Part shown: piece by piece, positions 41,801 to 51,989 of the stretch
Position numbering within the stretch: the stretch's first letter is position 1
Layout of the letters: every line of letters begins with the position of its first letter
Assembly (NCBI GenBank): GCA_039621445.1
Contig: CP154956.1
Span: 66,418,257 to 66,482,256 of the forward strand
Direction of reading: 5' to 3'
Length of the DNA: 64,000 nucleotides
Source of the DNA: Euglena gracilis
Lineage: Eukaryota; Euglenida; Euglenophyceae; Euglenales
Position numbers and translations under genes: made by a program
The notes under the pieces: generated by a model
Told to the model about the DNA's origin: nothing
Databases searched by the model: none
Seen by the model: only the letters and a program-made list of their open reading frames with translations

Positions 41801-44800
41801 CCCATCTCTTCTGGGGTTCTCATCCCGGGCCACAGGGTCCCTCATCCAGGCCTCAATCGTGCGCAAATGCGCACGAAGTGCTTATGTCCACAGGCGCAGG
41901 TGCGCGCGGTTAGGTGCTGAGTGTTGGTCCCTCCGGCTCAGTATCTCCAACATGGGCAGTGGAGGGCTTGTGTTCCCGTCACTTGTTGTGTGTTCCGAAG
42001 TTTTTCGGAGGCCGACTGGTAGCCTTGCAGCCACTGGGGGGGTGAGCAGCAAAGACTGCATGTCCCCGTTAAACCCGCCCCCCCCCCCCAAATAACCTGG
42101 CGGGGTCCTTGCTCCTGGCAGGGGCCGAATAACCTGGCGGGGGGGGGCAAAAAAGATGGTTCCAGTAACTTGGCACCCCCCCTTTCAGGCAAAATTCCTT
42201 TGCGACGCTGAAAAAAGGGCCCAAATAACCTGGAAGGGGGGCAGGGCCAAAAGTTGGTTCCAACAACCTGACACCCCGCCAGGTTATTTGGGGGGTTTAG
42301 TTCTCTCAGTGTTGCCTCTCGTTCTGGGTGCCCCAGCACCGAGGCACACGCCACACAGGAAGGGTCGGGTCGCGCGCACTTCCACCCAAATTTACCCTCA
42401 AAGCATGCGCACCTGCGCGCGAAAGGGCGTGTCCCTACGTGCGCAGCTGCGCAGGATCGTGCCATGTGATGTGCGCGTGTCGTTCCGACTGGTGGTTTCA
42501 AGCAGCGCCGGGTCCCCGACTGCAGACGGTCCGAGGTTTCTTTGGTGAAACCCTTAAGTCCCATTTTGGCTGTCTAAGTGTAAGGCAATAGTCGTCAAGG
42601 AAGTACTGGTCGGGGGGAAGGTGAAAACAATGGTTCCAGTAATTCTTGACACCTCTCGGGTTGCTTGAGGGGTTATTATGAGTGACAAGGGGCTTTCTGG
42701 CCTCTGAGATAATTGATTTGCTCAATACATCTGAACAGTTCGTCATTGTTCAAGGGAATGACATGTGTTTTTCAGATGTTGTGAAGAAGGAATATACAGT
42801 GTTCCTCCATACATGTCAAGGATCATAATGTTTGTGGAAATGGGCTGAGCTGGCTTTGGTGGATAAAACCCCCCTCAAATACAAGAAACCCTTTGGCCGA
42901 GTTTGGCCTGACACCCAAATATCAGCAACCCCCAAATGTGAGCAACCTCCGACTGACTGCTGTGAAGGAATATTCATTAAAATGTCATTAGCAGCAAAAA
43001 AGCGACATTCTAAAATCCAACGACCTCTAAATGTAAGCAACCCCCAGGGCCAAAACCCAGATGGAAGCACTGGTTGCTTAAATTGGGGGGGGGGGGCACT
43101 TGGTAAATTTTTTGAACATGCGCCAAACAATCCAACTTGAAGGAAATTGCCAAGAACCACACTCTGGCAAATCTATGCACAAAGAACAGTGCTATTTTTC
43201 CAGAGCTTCTGTTGCATTTGACGCCTTAATGTGAAGTTCAGGACCATTTCTAGCCCAAACAACAGTTCAATGCAACAATTCAAAAAGCACATCAATTCAG
43301 CCACATTTTAACGTACAGTCATAGAGCACCTGCCTGGCTCCCATTGACATTCCGGAGTGGGGGAACCACTGAGAGGTTCTAGGCAAGTTGAATGGTGAAA
43401 AAGCTTGAGGAGAATCAGTTCTTTTTTGTTTCCCAGGTTGGAGTGGTTTCCACACTGAATTTAATGGACCGCAAGGTTCAGTTCGATTTTAGTCGGGTGC
43501 CTACCCCACGGGGGTTGCTAGCAGGCACCCCATAGCACCCATCCGACCCCCCCCCCAGGGGGGTCGGGTTTTTGGGGGTTCCTGCCTATAGCAGGCACCC
43601 CCTCCGACCCCAGCGCAAAAGGCGCTGGGGGCCCGGAAAAGGGTCATTTTCGGTGAAACATTTCTGGGTCCCCCCCCGACCCCAACCCCCGGGGGGGGGG
43701 GTGCCTGCTGGGGGCAGGCACCCAGTGGCACCCATCCCCCCCTCCCCCCTGGTCGGTAAGCACAAGCCTGACATGGACTACCTCTGAGATTAATGATGTA
43801 AAGCGATGGAACGGTGGCGTGAGAGGCCTGCTTATGCGGCGGCGCTGACCCGGATGGGTTTGGCCGAGGGCTGCGTGGACCTGTCGTGTGTGTACGGGTG
43901 CCTCTTCAACACGCTGTTCGACGTGGGGGAGGGTCTGCAGAGCACCGTGGCCTCCATGCTGGAGGAGCACCCGCAGTTTGTGTCGGTGCAGATCAGGACG
44001 GGAGGTGGAGAGGTTTGAATTGTAGTATGTTTGGCTTCTTAAAAAAGGCGGCCAAACAATCGGCCAGCAACAAAGGTGAAGCCTGCCCGCTGTGACGCAA
44101 AAAAAAAACAGGCCGCAACCACAATACTTTGTTATTTGAACAAAAGACCCATCGTTGTTAACACCCCTTCCAAACGGCAGAGCCCCCTGGAAGTATGGAC
44201 CACATTCAGGGGGCAGACCTCCTGAGCAGGCACTCCAGCTTCAAGGTTCAAGGGCTCTGCAAGACCAGGAAAGGGTCATTTTCCTGCCCACAACTCAGCA
44301 GGGGGTGGGGTAAGGCCTTTCCCCCCCTGGAAGGCCTTACCCCCGGGGATCGTCGCCAAGATCCTCGTTGGGTGAAGCCAAGCTCAATTCATTTGGTCAT
44401 TATTAAAACTCTGGACCATTTTGATTTAATTGTCAGCAACTTTCGGCAATTTCCAACCATTTTGCCTGAGTTGTTGGTAACTTTCGAGATACCTGCCACC
44501 ACAATTCAGAAAATGAATGCAGTTAGTTTCTGCCACTCTGATCGGTGGTGCATTTTCACCGGTTCAGCACACAACCAGCGTGTTCCTTCTGGCCAATATG
44601 TTCATAGCAATGCGGGGTCAGCCCTGATATTTTGTATGTGTCGCCTTTGGATTTCTCACAACCATGAAATAGGAAAGAACATCCTTTTTTATAAACCTAC
44701 CTCCCCTTGTCTAAACTCCACCTTTGTCTAAGCACCACCACCCTGGTTCTTTCCCATCTTTTTAAAGGTCATCTTCTTGGGGAGGCTTATTTTGCATGTG

Positions 44801-47800
44801 GTTTTATCAGAAATTTCTTGAAAATTTGTAAATTTTGGAAACCTCTGGAGCCTGATTTGATGAGATATGTTCACTTTTTGCATCCAAATGGCTGTAAGTA
44901 CAACAGTGAACCTCCGGAAGAAGGCGAAAATTCCCATTTCGGTGCGAAGCGCCGGATGTTTTTTTGCAGTCAAAATTTTCCCCTTGTTTAACACCAACCC
45001 CCCCCCCCGGTTCTTAGCATCTTTTCTGGTTCTTAAACAAGGTGGGGGAGGTTAATTATTAAGTGTTTCTAAAAATTGCTATATATCTTCTTGAAATCCA
45101 AAGGTACACTGCTCCCCCTTTTCACCCATTTAAACACAAGTGTCTGGTGTTTGGACACAAAAGGGTTGAATTTGAGCAAGGGAATCTTAAAATGATTTTC
45201 GGTGTGGTTTTTGAACCAGGTCAGGCAAGGGCAAGATAACCTCCCTCCCCCCCAAAATAAGCCCAGGGATCAACTTTTTCGGTCCATTGCTGAAAATCTA
45301 AAGGGGACCTTATTTTTAGGGAGGGTCTGGGTTTTGTATTTTGCTGAAAATTTCAGCCGAAAGCGCTTTCCAACGGGAGGTCCAAATATAGGTCCAAAAA
45401 CAATTTCTTTGCAATGAACAAAAAAAATTGTCTCAAAAATGCCAATTATAGAATATAATGGTTCAAAATAAAAAAAATAAAAAAAATACCCGTTTGGGGG
45501 CATTTTCGCTGGTTTGGGAGACAGGGAAACCCCCCCACACACGTCACACTCACACCACTTCACGTCGTCTCGTTCTCAGTTGGTGACAAACATCCCCTTA
45601 TGCAGCATCATGTCACCCACCTTACATGCCAAAGTCAGGCCATTTTTCTCTTTTTTTTATATTTCTTGATAAAATCAACAGAAGCTCGGTCTCACAGGAA
45701 TAGCAACAAAGGCATTATTTCCATTTGCAACATGAACAATGGCTCTGATGTGAACAACTGCATAAGAGATATCGGGAATGTGTCGTCATACACCGTCACC
45801 TGTTTCATTTACATTGCCTAGGTCCGCTCCCAAAAATCTAAAATGCTGTTTCCTCTGCCCAGAATTCTGTCCAACCGCAAGGTGCTTTCCACCCCGGACC
45901 AACCATTTTGCCCCCCCCCCCAGGTCTCTGGCTGGTCGGACCCGATGCGGACGTCCCATTACGTTGTGAACCGGATGTGGGACGTGGTGGACGACTGGAC
46001 AAAGCACCACTGCTTGCAGTGCGACATCTTCCTCACCACTGACTCCGCCACCCACCAGGTGTCGCTCACATTTTTGGGAAAAAGGTGCTAAATCCCCGAG
46101 GAATACGTTCGACAGGGACGCCATCTTTGTATCCATTCCTGGATCCATGTATCCCCCCCAAATTTTGACAGGCAGCAAAGAAGGGTGTTGATCAGAAGAA
46201 TCCCAAAAGGGTATCGTGTTTCAATGGGCATCTTGTCCTGAATGTCAACTTTGAATACGACACGGAAATGTGGTCCCAGGTGGGACCCTTTGAAAATACA
46301 ATACCAAACAAAATTGCTCTGGGAAGCATTAATTTCAAATTAATCTACGCGGAAGCAAAGTGTTTGCTATTGGATTTAGCAAAGCAATTGGATGTAGCAA
46401 AGCAAAAAGACCAGAACAAAAAGAATGGAACATAGTTTAGTTCTAAAAAATGCCAATGATCCATTGGGAGTGCCTGAAAAGAAATGTTTGCTCGAGGGAG
46501 TGTCTGGAACCAACTTGCCTTTGTATTTCATCATGCAGCAATTTTTCATGCTACATTTTAAGATTCTCATCAGCACTTGCAAAATATTTGTGTCCTGCAA
46601 AATGCAAAAGGGGGGTCAGTGGGAGCACCTGAGGGCGGTCAGTGGGAGCACTCGCGCCTCATATTTTATATTTCCCCAGAATAAGATTCAAAAGTGCCAC
46701 ATGAAACCTGAGTATCAGGCACTTTCACCTGATTTGCCGACGAGTATTCTGATTTCATCTGATTCCCTTCTTCGAAATCCAAGGTCAGTTGGCACGAAAC
46801 GCATGCGTTGCTTTCCTGCCTTGATTTGCTTGCTTGCTTCTTTAGAAGCTGGCTTTGCAGCGGTATGGGAAGCGGCTTTTCTTCGTCAAAGGTGACATCA
46901 CTCACTCCGACCATGGCTCTCCCCACCTGGCAATTGCCCTCCTCGGATGCATTCTTTTGCGCCATATGGGAAAGAACCATCGAGGCGACCGCTCCAGCCA
47001 GCAAAAGGCGGCTCTCGGGTTCCCGAAGGTGGTGCTGGACAACCTCATGATTGGTGTGTGCTTCTAGTCCACCATTGGATTGCCCAATATGGAACCAGGG
47101 CCCAGGCAAAGAGGCCCCAAGGAAGCATGAGCCGCGCCATGAGCGTCATGCTTCCTCGTTGATATCTTTCCACCATGTGCATCATCTTCGCCTTGATTTG
47201 CGATTGTGGAGAAGAAATAGTGCTGGTTAACCCCACCTATCCAAATGTGACCTTTCGGTCTGTGAAAGTTTTGGTTGACAAATGACAGCTTGAGTCGAGA
47301 AGAAGTGGAATGAATGCGTTCTAATATTCAACAAAATGTTCCAGGGGGAATTCCATTCGGGGTGATCCCAGGCGGAATGGCCAATATGGGGGACAATCTG
47401 GGGGGGGTGAGGGGATTCACACCTGCAACACTCGTGTCGTGGAGAATCCCCACAGATTTTGCGGGACAGTTTGCAGAAGAAGAAATGAAAAAAAAGTATG
47501 TCTGCAAGGAGAAAACCATTGGAGTTGGATTTCCAACTCCAAGATGGGTTCCAACTGCAATTTAGATTTCCAATGGGGCCTTTCCTGGCAGGCCCAGGTG
47601 AGCAAACATTGGTGGCCAAAATGCCAGAAAAGGGGGGGGATATTCTTACAGAACAAAATTGGCGAAAGAAGGCATGCAGAAATAATGATGAAAACATTAG
47701 CAAGTCAAAAGGTGGTGCAGAGATCTCGTGAATTCTTCCACATGGGACCATCTATTCATTTGGCGACTCCCAAGGGGCACCACCCACATTTTCGAAAACC

Positions 47801-49011
47801 CACCCACACAACCCCCGTGGACCCACCCACTGAAAACCCGCCCAAAAATCAGCCACAAACCCTTGAACATTTTAGGAGGGGTGGGGTTCACCCACCCACC
47901 CACCCTTGGGGAGGGGCCACACAGGTGTTTGTTGCAAACACCCCAGCGGTTGCAAAAATCAGTGGATGGTCGCCTCACGCAGTGGGGGTGTATAATCATT
48001 TGGACACCCTTTCCTTTTCTTTTTTTCTTTTTTTCTTTTCTTTTTTCAAAAGAGTCTTTTGCGAAAAATTTTATTCGTTTGATTAAAAAAGAATTCAATT
48101 CGTTTTTGAGGTGGGGGACTCCGTCGGCCAGGGGTCATTGTTATCTCACTCTCCTTGTCCATCGACCGGGCTTGTCCAACGACCCCCCCCCAGCCAGAAG
48201 CGATCTTTGTGTACGATGTTGGCCCCATGAGCATGGGAAGAATTGTATGATCAATTTTCTTTTTTCATTTTGCATTTTTTGTAATTTGATAGGGTTGATC
48301 ACCATAAACTGGCTGTAAATGCCCAAATGGCTGAAAAAGGCCGGTGGTCCCCTCAAAAATTACTACAAATTACCAAAAATGGTGTGCAAGATTGCAGCAA
48401 ATGGTGGAAATTTGTCAAAGTTGGCCAAAATTTGGATTATTTTGATCACTTTCTTCCCACCTTTGGTCAGTTTTTGTCCACTGTTGGCCTTTTTTTTTGC
48501 CATTGTTGACCATTTTTGGCTAACTTTTGACCATTTTGGTTAACCCTTGGCAAAAAAAAATTGTCAAAGGTGGCCAAAATTGGCTAAAAGTGGCCAAAAA
48601 CGCTTGAAAGTGGCAAAAAATTTTCAAAGGTGGCCAAAAGTGGTCAAAAGTGGCATATCCCCATGTGTGGTCAATTTTTTTGTCAACCTGGGGTCCTCCC
48701 CCTTGTGCGGCCACCCCCTCTGGTCGGAGATGAACATTAGGGGTCGTTGGGCAGGGGGGGGGAGGTGATGGGGGAAACAAAGGTGGCGAATATTAAAAAA
48801 GAAGGACAAAGATAGATGTTCGGATTTAGGCAGTGAGGTTACGCCTTGTGTTCCCCCTGTAGGATTTGCAGTGCACGGAGTCATCTCGAACAGTGGGTTC
48901 AGCTACACCGCCGCAAGGGCCATGGTCAATGGATTGGTGGGATCGCCCGTTTTTCGTGATTTCCCGTCTTTGGTTGACCACTGCCTTGTGATGTGTGGCG
49001 GACGAGGTTGA
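29104..49011 (+). CDS. Fucosyltransferase-like Golgi glycosyltransferase, split gene
   Basis: Proposed type II Golgi membrane enzyme that would transfer fucose from GDP-fucose to a glycan. Exons: 29104-29214, 29367-29495, about 29719-29852, 30606-30864, 43804-44012, 45924-46058, 46172-46279, 46846-47053, 48198-48244 and about 48863-49011. The N-terminus is a short tail, a single membrane anchor (ALASLFVAGLLLILV) and a Pro-rich stem. Catalytic-domain signs are RCGGYGDR then GIASAFLLALLTRRQFGIF (the GG-x-GDR phosphate-site motif of fucosyltransferases), VSVQIRTGGG (nucleotide-binding I-R-x-G), DIFLTTDS, and SNSGFSYTAARA near the C-terminus. Most junctions keep phase. The 12.9-kb gap after 30864 does not join in phase to 43804, so a short exon is probably missing. 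Acceptor specificity cannot be told. A wider O-fucosyltransferase-fold glycosyltransferase is the alternative. Confidence 0.75.
29853..30605 (+). other. Glycosyltransferase intron
   Basis: Contains 'gggaccccccgaaaacggtc' and other C-rich runs but no complete repeat family. It ends in long C tracts (30528-30596) directly before exon 30606. Confidence 0.5.
30606..30864 (+). CDS. Glycosyltransferase gene: exon after GGYGDR
   Basis: Starts after GGGCAAG and reads IASAFLLALLTRRQFGIFHT, then DPVELREVLRPTAHVAWDVY and further. Its GC-rich codon use differs sharply from the flanking repeats. It ends at CTGCACAA|GTCATC. The helix after GDR and the R-x-F strand match the start of fucosyltransferase N-terminal domains. 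Confidence 0.8.
31923..32648. mobile_element. TIR element, 726 bp, with paralogous empty site
   Basis: Ends ACTTAGGCGGCACGGCACAT and (minus) ACTTAGGCGGTGCATCTCGC; both continue to a TTAAGC word. In the paralogue at 24104-24125 the flanks run on without the element ('cccgtggacacgagggagtt'). Only a 2-3 bp duplication is possible. Confidence 0.8.
35364..39021. mobile_element. TIR element nested in 33897-40868, 3.7 kb
   Basis: The two ends match over about 33 bp: ACTTAGACGGCCTTAAAGGC then ACTTAAGGGTTTT. A 3-bp gcc flanks both sides. Iterated palindromes are GCGCAGGTGCGC or GCGCACCTGCGC (for example 36347, 36594, 36764, 36856, 38076, 38778, 38810, 38879). The interior is GC-rich with long open frames on both strands (up to about 228 codons), which reflect base composition rather than a recognised protein. 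Confidence 0.85.
39022..40134. other. Interior of the 7-kb element
   Basis: Repeat-poor sequence. Three direct/inverted words around 'ccatgacacacaccccgtgt' and 'gtgtcattgacacg'-like segments (39640-39690, 39925-40000) suggest another small repeat. No gene was identified. Confidence 0.4.
42580..43803. other. Glycosyltransferase intron after the nested elements
   Basis: 43500-43760 is a C/G-homopolymer-rich repeat with 'ggcaccccatagcacccatc' in direct and inverted form. 42050-42300 and 42600-42660 share 'aataacctggcgggg'-type words with 42840-43130. No coding exon was recognised here, although one is expected. Confidence 0.45.
43804..44012 (+). CDS. Glycosyltransferase gene: IRTG exon
   Basis: Reads ERPAYAAALTRMGLAEGCVD then LSCVYGCLFNTLFDVGEGLQ and EEHPQFVSVQIRTGGGE, ending GGAGAG|GTTTGA in phase 0. 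The C-V-Y-x-C-L-F and I-R-T-G motifs are the most diagnostic of the gene; I-R-x-G is the expected GDP-sugar contact. The upstream acceptor is GATGTAAAG. Confidence 0.8.
44013..45923 (+). other. Glycosyltransferase intron
   Basis: No repeat family was recognised apart from C-rich and A-rich runs. It ends in a C10 tract and CAG. Confidence 0.55.
45924..47053 (+). CDS. Glycosyltransferase gene: three catalytic-domain exons
   Basis: Exon 45924-46058 (WSDPMRTSHYVVNRMWDVVD, then DIFLTTDSATHQ), exon 46172-46279 (CFNGHLVLNVNFEYDTEMWS) and exon 46846-47053 (ALQRYGKRLFFVKGDITHSD, then VVLDNLMIG). All have canonical GT-AG ends and join in phase 0 until the last, which leaves one base. DIFLTTDS is the T-D motif preceding a nucleotide-sugar loop in this family. 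The part of 46846-47053 between GSP and KVVLDN is longer than expected and may be a lineage insertion. Confidence 0.8.
47054..48197 (+). other. Glycosyltransferase intron
   Basis: No known repeat family. 47770-47900 is CCCACCCAC-rich, and a T/C-rich tract lies at 48010-48045. It ends CCCAGCCAG. Confidence 0.5.
48198..49011 (+). CDS. Glycosyltransferase gene: C-terminal exons
   Basis: Exon 48198-48244 completes a Glu codon and gives EAIFVYDVGPMSMGRI. The last exon starts near 48863 after CCCTGTAG and carries VHGVISNSGFSYTAARAMVN, the conserved S-G-F region, then stops at TGA 49009-49011. The phase of this last junction is not resolved: the exon 48198 donor and the TAG or GCAG acceptor do not agree cleanly. 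The stop lies only 52 bp from the stop codon of the convergent minus-strand gene. Confidence 0.6.
48300..48665. repeat. TGGCCAAAA-type simple repeat
   Basis: Irregular tandem of 'ttggccaaaa', 'gtggccaaaa' and complements, mainly 48410-48650, inside the penultimate intron. Confidence 0.55.
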
Positions 49012-49052
49012 ATTCGACGGTGGTGCGCATGAATCGCGAACGGACGGGCTAT

Positions 49053-49058
49053 TTTATT
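49053..49058 (-). terminator. Poly(A) signal for the minus-strand gene
   Basis: AATAAA on the minus strand, 5 bp beyond the stop codon of the 49064-49171 exon. The spacing is very short but the signal is canonical. Confidence 0.5.
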
Positions 49059-49063
49059 GAGCC

Positions 49064-49171
49064 TCACCTTTTCGCCTCCACTGCAAAGTCTTGGACAATT
49101 GTCACGGTTCCGTTGTTGCCTTTGGCATAGACCGCCTGGAAACCAACACCCTTTGGTGTGGCTCCCAGCGA
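49064..49171 (-). CDS. Last exon of an unidentified minus-strand gene
   Basis: A 36-codon exon following CCACACCAG on the minus strand. It reads SLGATPKGVGFQAVYAKGNN then GTVTIVQDFAVEAKR and stops. The smooth amino-acid mix, the clean acceptor and the AATAAA just downstream argue for a real gene, convergent with the glycosyltransferase. Upstream coding sequence may include the area around 49240-49350 (minus), but no phase-consistent exon could be proven. A beta-rich domain is suggested by the alternating hydrophobic residues; the family is not recognised. Confidence 0.55.
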   Translation of the reverse strand, partial: SLGATPKGVGFQAVYAKGNNGTVTIVQDFAVEAKR

Positions 49172-49359
49172 CTGGTGTGGCTCAGAGCGATGTTGTGCTG
49201 CTTTTTGCTTGTTTTCTTTTTCGCGGGTCAAGTGCCAAACCAAAATAATCCACAAAGTTCAATTGATATTCCGGGCTGCATGGATTTGGGCTGAAATGCT
49301 ACCTGGGCGGAAGAAATTGGTGCCATGTTGCTCTGTTCGTCCCTTTTCAGTGCACCAAT

Positions 49360-50090
49360 GAACAAAATACGGGAGACTCACCCTTCTGGACCCTTCACCC
49401 TTCACCCTCGGTGTCAGGTTGGTTCGCAGTACCCCGTGGGGGGGGCTGGGCTGCAGCTGGTCGCCCCTTGGGGGGTTCTGAAAGGAGCAGGGCTAGCCAG
49501 TGGAAAAGTTTTGGACCCCAAAAACTTGACGAAAATGCCCGTCTCGGACCATTTTTGGGAATTTTTTCGCGGACAGCAAACACACAGCTATTTCCGCCCC
49601 TGCGCTCAACGCACCGAGGGGCAACTCAGCGCTGCCGAGCAATCGTACTCCCTCGACGAAAACCGACCCGGGAGGAAGGGACACTGGGCGCAAACCAAAA
49701 ACACCATGCGTTTTCTCGCCGGCACTGTTATTTGGATGACGCACTGGGCTCGGCGTTGCCGCTAAGTGTCGAGTCGCCTGGGTTCCAACGACGCCGCTGC
49801 AACTTGGCGGCGTGCTTAATGCCCCTGGCCCCCCCTCTCCCCCTGGCCCCATTTTCTGACAGAGGGCTTTTGGGGACGTTTTCTTTTACTGGTGGGGGGC
49901 TCGCAAGGTCTTTTTGAGTCGCCCTGTGTCCCTTCCTCCCTGGCTAGTTCCCCCCGAGGTCCCTAGGGCTCTGATTTGCCCTGCGGAATTTCCCGCACCC
50001 TCCCACCCCAAGGATCCTAGACATAAAAGGCCCCCAATTGGAACCCGCCGCGCGTTTCACCCATCGTGGAATTTCCTGTTTGAGGGGGGG
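49360..50090. other. Unassigned sequence
   Basis: GC-rich segment with open frames on both strands, up to 168 codons on plus (49411-49917), lacking domains. It could hold upstream exons of the minus-strand gene. Confidence 0.35.
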
Positions 50091-50099
50091 GGATGTATC

Positions 50100-50582
50100 T
50101 CCCAAAAGTCAAAAAAAAAGTGAGGGTGAAGCTTTGGGGTCTGCCCATTTCTCGGGCTTAAATCCACACCCCCCCACAATCGACCAAAAAGTTCCAGGAG
50201 CGAAATGGCGTTGGACGGGGGCGTGGGATGGGAAGCCTTGAGGGGGGGGGTGGGTCGGACCCCCCTCCTACCTGGAAACTGGGAGGGGGCCGAAATTTTT
50301 TCGATTTCATGGACGGGCAAAGGGCCGGAAATAGGTCAAAATTCCTGATTTTTCTTTGAAAATCGATCCAAAAATGGTCATTTTTTGAAATTTTTTGAAC
50401 ATTTTTTTTGGGGGAAAACACCAACACATCAAAAAATGGGCAAAATGCCCAAAAGTCAACAATAGGGGTGTTTTTGCTCATTTTCCGGCGCGTGGCGCCG
50501 GAAGAAAATTTTCTGCTATTTTTGGCACCTGTCAAGGAGGGGGGATCCAGTCCCCTCCTCCCAACATCTCGGGGGTTGTCCG
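50100..50582 (+). repeat. Family E repeat
   Basis: Includes 'gatgggaagccttgaggggg', 'ttcgatttcatggacgggca' and 'ggcacctgtcaaggaggggg'. An inverted partner lies at 51325-51850 with a family D copy between them. Confidence 0.7.
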
Positions 50583-51323
50583 GACCAGGTTTTGAATAGT
50601 GCTGTGCTCTTGATAAGCGCGCACCCACCTCTTCATTGACCCCCAATATACACCGGCCCACTCCATGGAGCTCTTTTGACGAAAATGCAAGGGTTTTGTG
50701 CCCGAAACAAGGCGCCAGGTGGTCGAAAAACGCCCATTTTCGGCTCAAAAACAGTTTTTCCGGATCCGGGAGGCAAAAAAACGTCGTTTCGGGCAAAAAA
50801 ATTTTGGTAGATTTTTTCGACTTTTTTGGCCGGAAACGGCTAAGTCGAACAGTGGGAAAGTGTACAAAATGGCCCAAATTGGCCGAAAAACGGCCGTATC
50901 TCGGGCCAGGCGGGGAGTTGCGGGAAATCGAAATACGGGTAGATGGGGCGTTCCAAGGGCTTCAAATTAGGTCTCCGGACGTTTCCTTATATTTGGCTTC
51001 ATTTTGAAAATATTTTGAAAATTGACATTTTTTTGCCGAAATGGCAGAGTCCAAAGGGAAGGCTAGGAGGGCGGGCCGATCCTACTCAGTTTGGAACCCT
51101 TTCGCGCGTGAATAACTCGGGCCTGGCAGGGAGTTGGGGGTCAAACCCAGGAGATTCGGATACTAGAAATTCAGTCGCTCGCGACTGGAAAAAAATTCCG
51201 GGAACCCGGCCGGGATCATGGTGATAATCCGTCCGTTCTCCAGGTGGCCCCAACCGGGGGGTGGTGGGAGGTCGAGGGGGGGTAAGCTTCGCTCTTACCC
51301 ATAAAGGGATAAGAGCTCAGCAG
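50583..51323 (+). repeat. Family D repeat, complete 740-bp copy
   Basis: Shows both ends: left 'ccaggttttgaatagtgctg' and right 'ggtaagcttcgctcttaccc' with 'ataaagggataagagctcag'. It is the best single copy for defining the family consensus in this window. Confidence 0.75.
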
Positions 51324-51324
51324 C

Positions 51325-51850
51325 CCCCCCCTACCACCCTACCCCCCCTGGGGGGCAGGGATGGATGGGAAGCCCTTCGGTATTGAGGTAGGTTGTAGGC
51401 GGGGTAAGGTGGTAGGGGGGTCCGGACCAACCCGCCCTTGATGTTGGGAGGGGGGGGTCCGGACCCCTCCACCCCCCCTCCTTGACAGGTGCCAAAAATA
51501 GCAGAAAATGAGCCAAAACACCCCTTTTTATGACTTTTGGCCATATTGCCCATTTTTTGATGTGTTGGTCTTTGCCCGAAAAACATGTTCAAAAATTCAA
51601 ATTGAGCATTTTTTTTTGTTCGGTTTTCAAAGAAAAATGAGGGTTTCTTTGGGCCGATTTCGCCCCGATTTCCGGCCATTGCCCGTCCATGAAATCGAAA
51701 AAAATTTCGGCCCACTTTGAGTTTCGAGGTAGGACAAGGGGGTCCGACCCGACCCACGCACCCTCCGTGTCGGGATGGGGTTCCGACCCACCCCCCCACC
51801 CCTCAAGGCTTCCCATCTGCTGGGTGGTTGGGACCCCCCCTACCTTGACA
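51325..51850 (-). repeat. Family E repeat, inverted
   Basis: Complement of the 50100-50582 copy, including 'cccgtccatgaaatcgaaaa' and 'aaggcttcccatctgctggg'. Confidence 0.7.
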
Positions 51851-51989
51851 CCGAAGTGCTGGGGGGGGGGTCGGTCGACAGGGTGTGTGGGAGTACTGGG
51901 TCGTCTGGTTTTTCTCAAAAAAGGCCAAAATGTGTGTCTTTTCAGCGCCCTCCAGTACTGCACCCCCCCGGTTTTCAGCCCGTAGCCTA

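Larger units (their letters stand above)
30983..42579. mobile_element. TIR element of the YTTAGRCGG family, split by later insertions
   Basis: Left end ATTTAGACAGCCAAAGTGGC then ATTTAAGGGTTTTTGCC. The right end on minus is ACTTAGACAGCCAAAATGGG then ACTTAAGGGTTTC. Its two real halves, 30983-33490 and about 41546-42579, align with the two halves of the intact paralogue at 23174-25817. The rest of the span is younger inserted DNA. Everything lies inside one intron of the glycosyltransferase gene. Confidence 0.75.
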
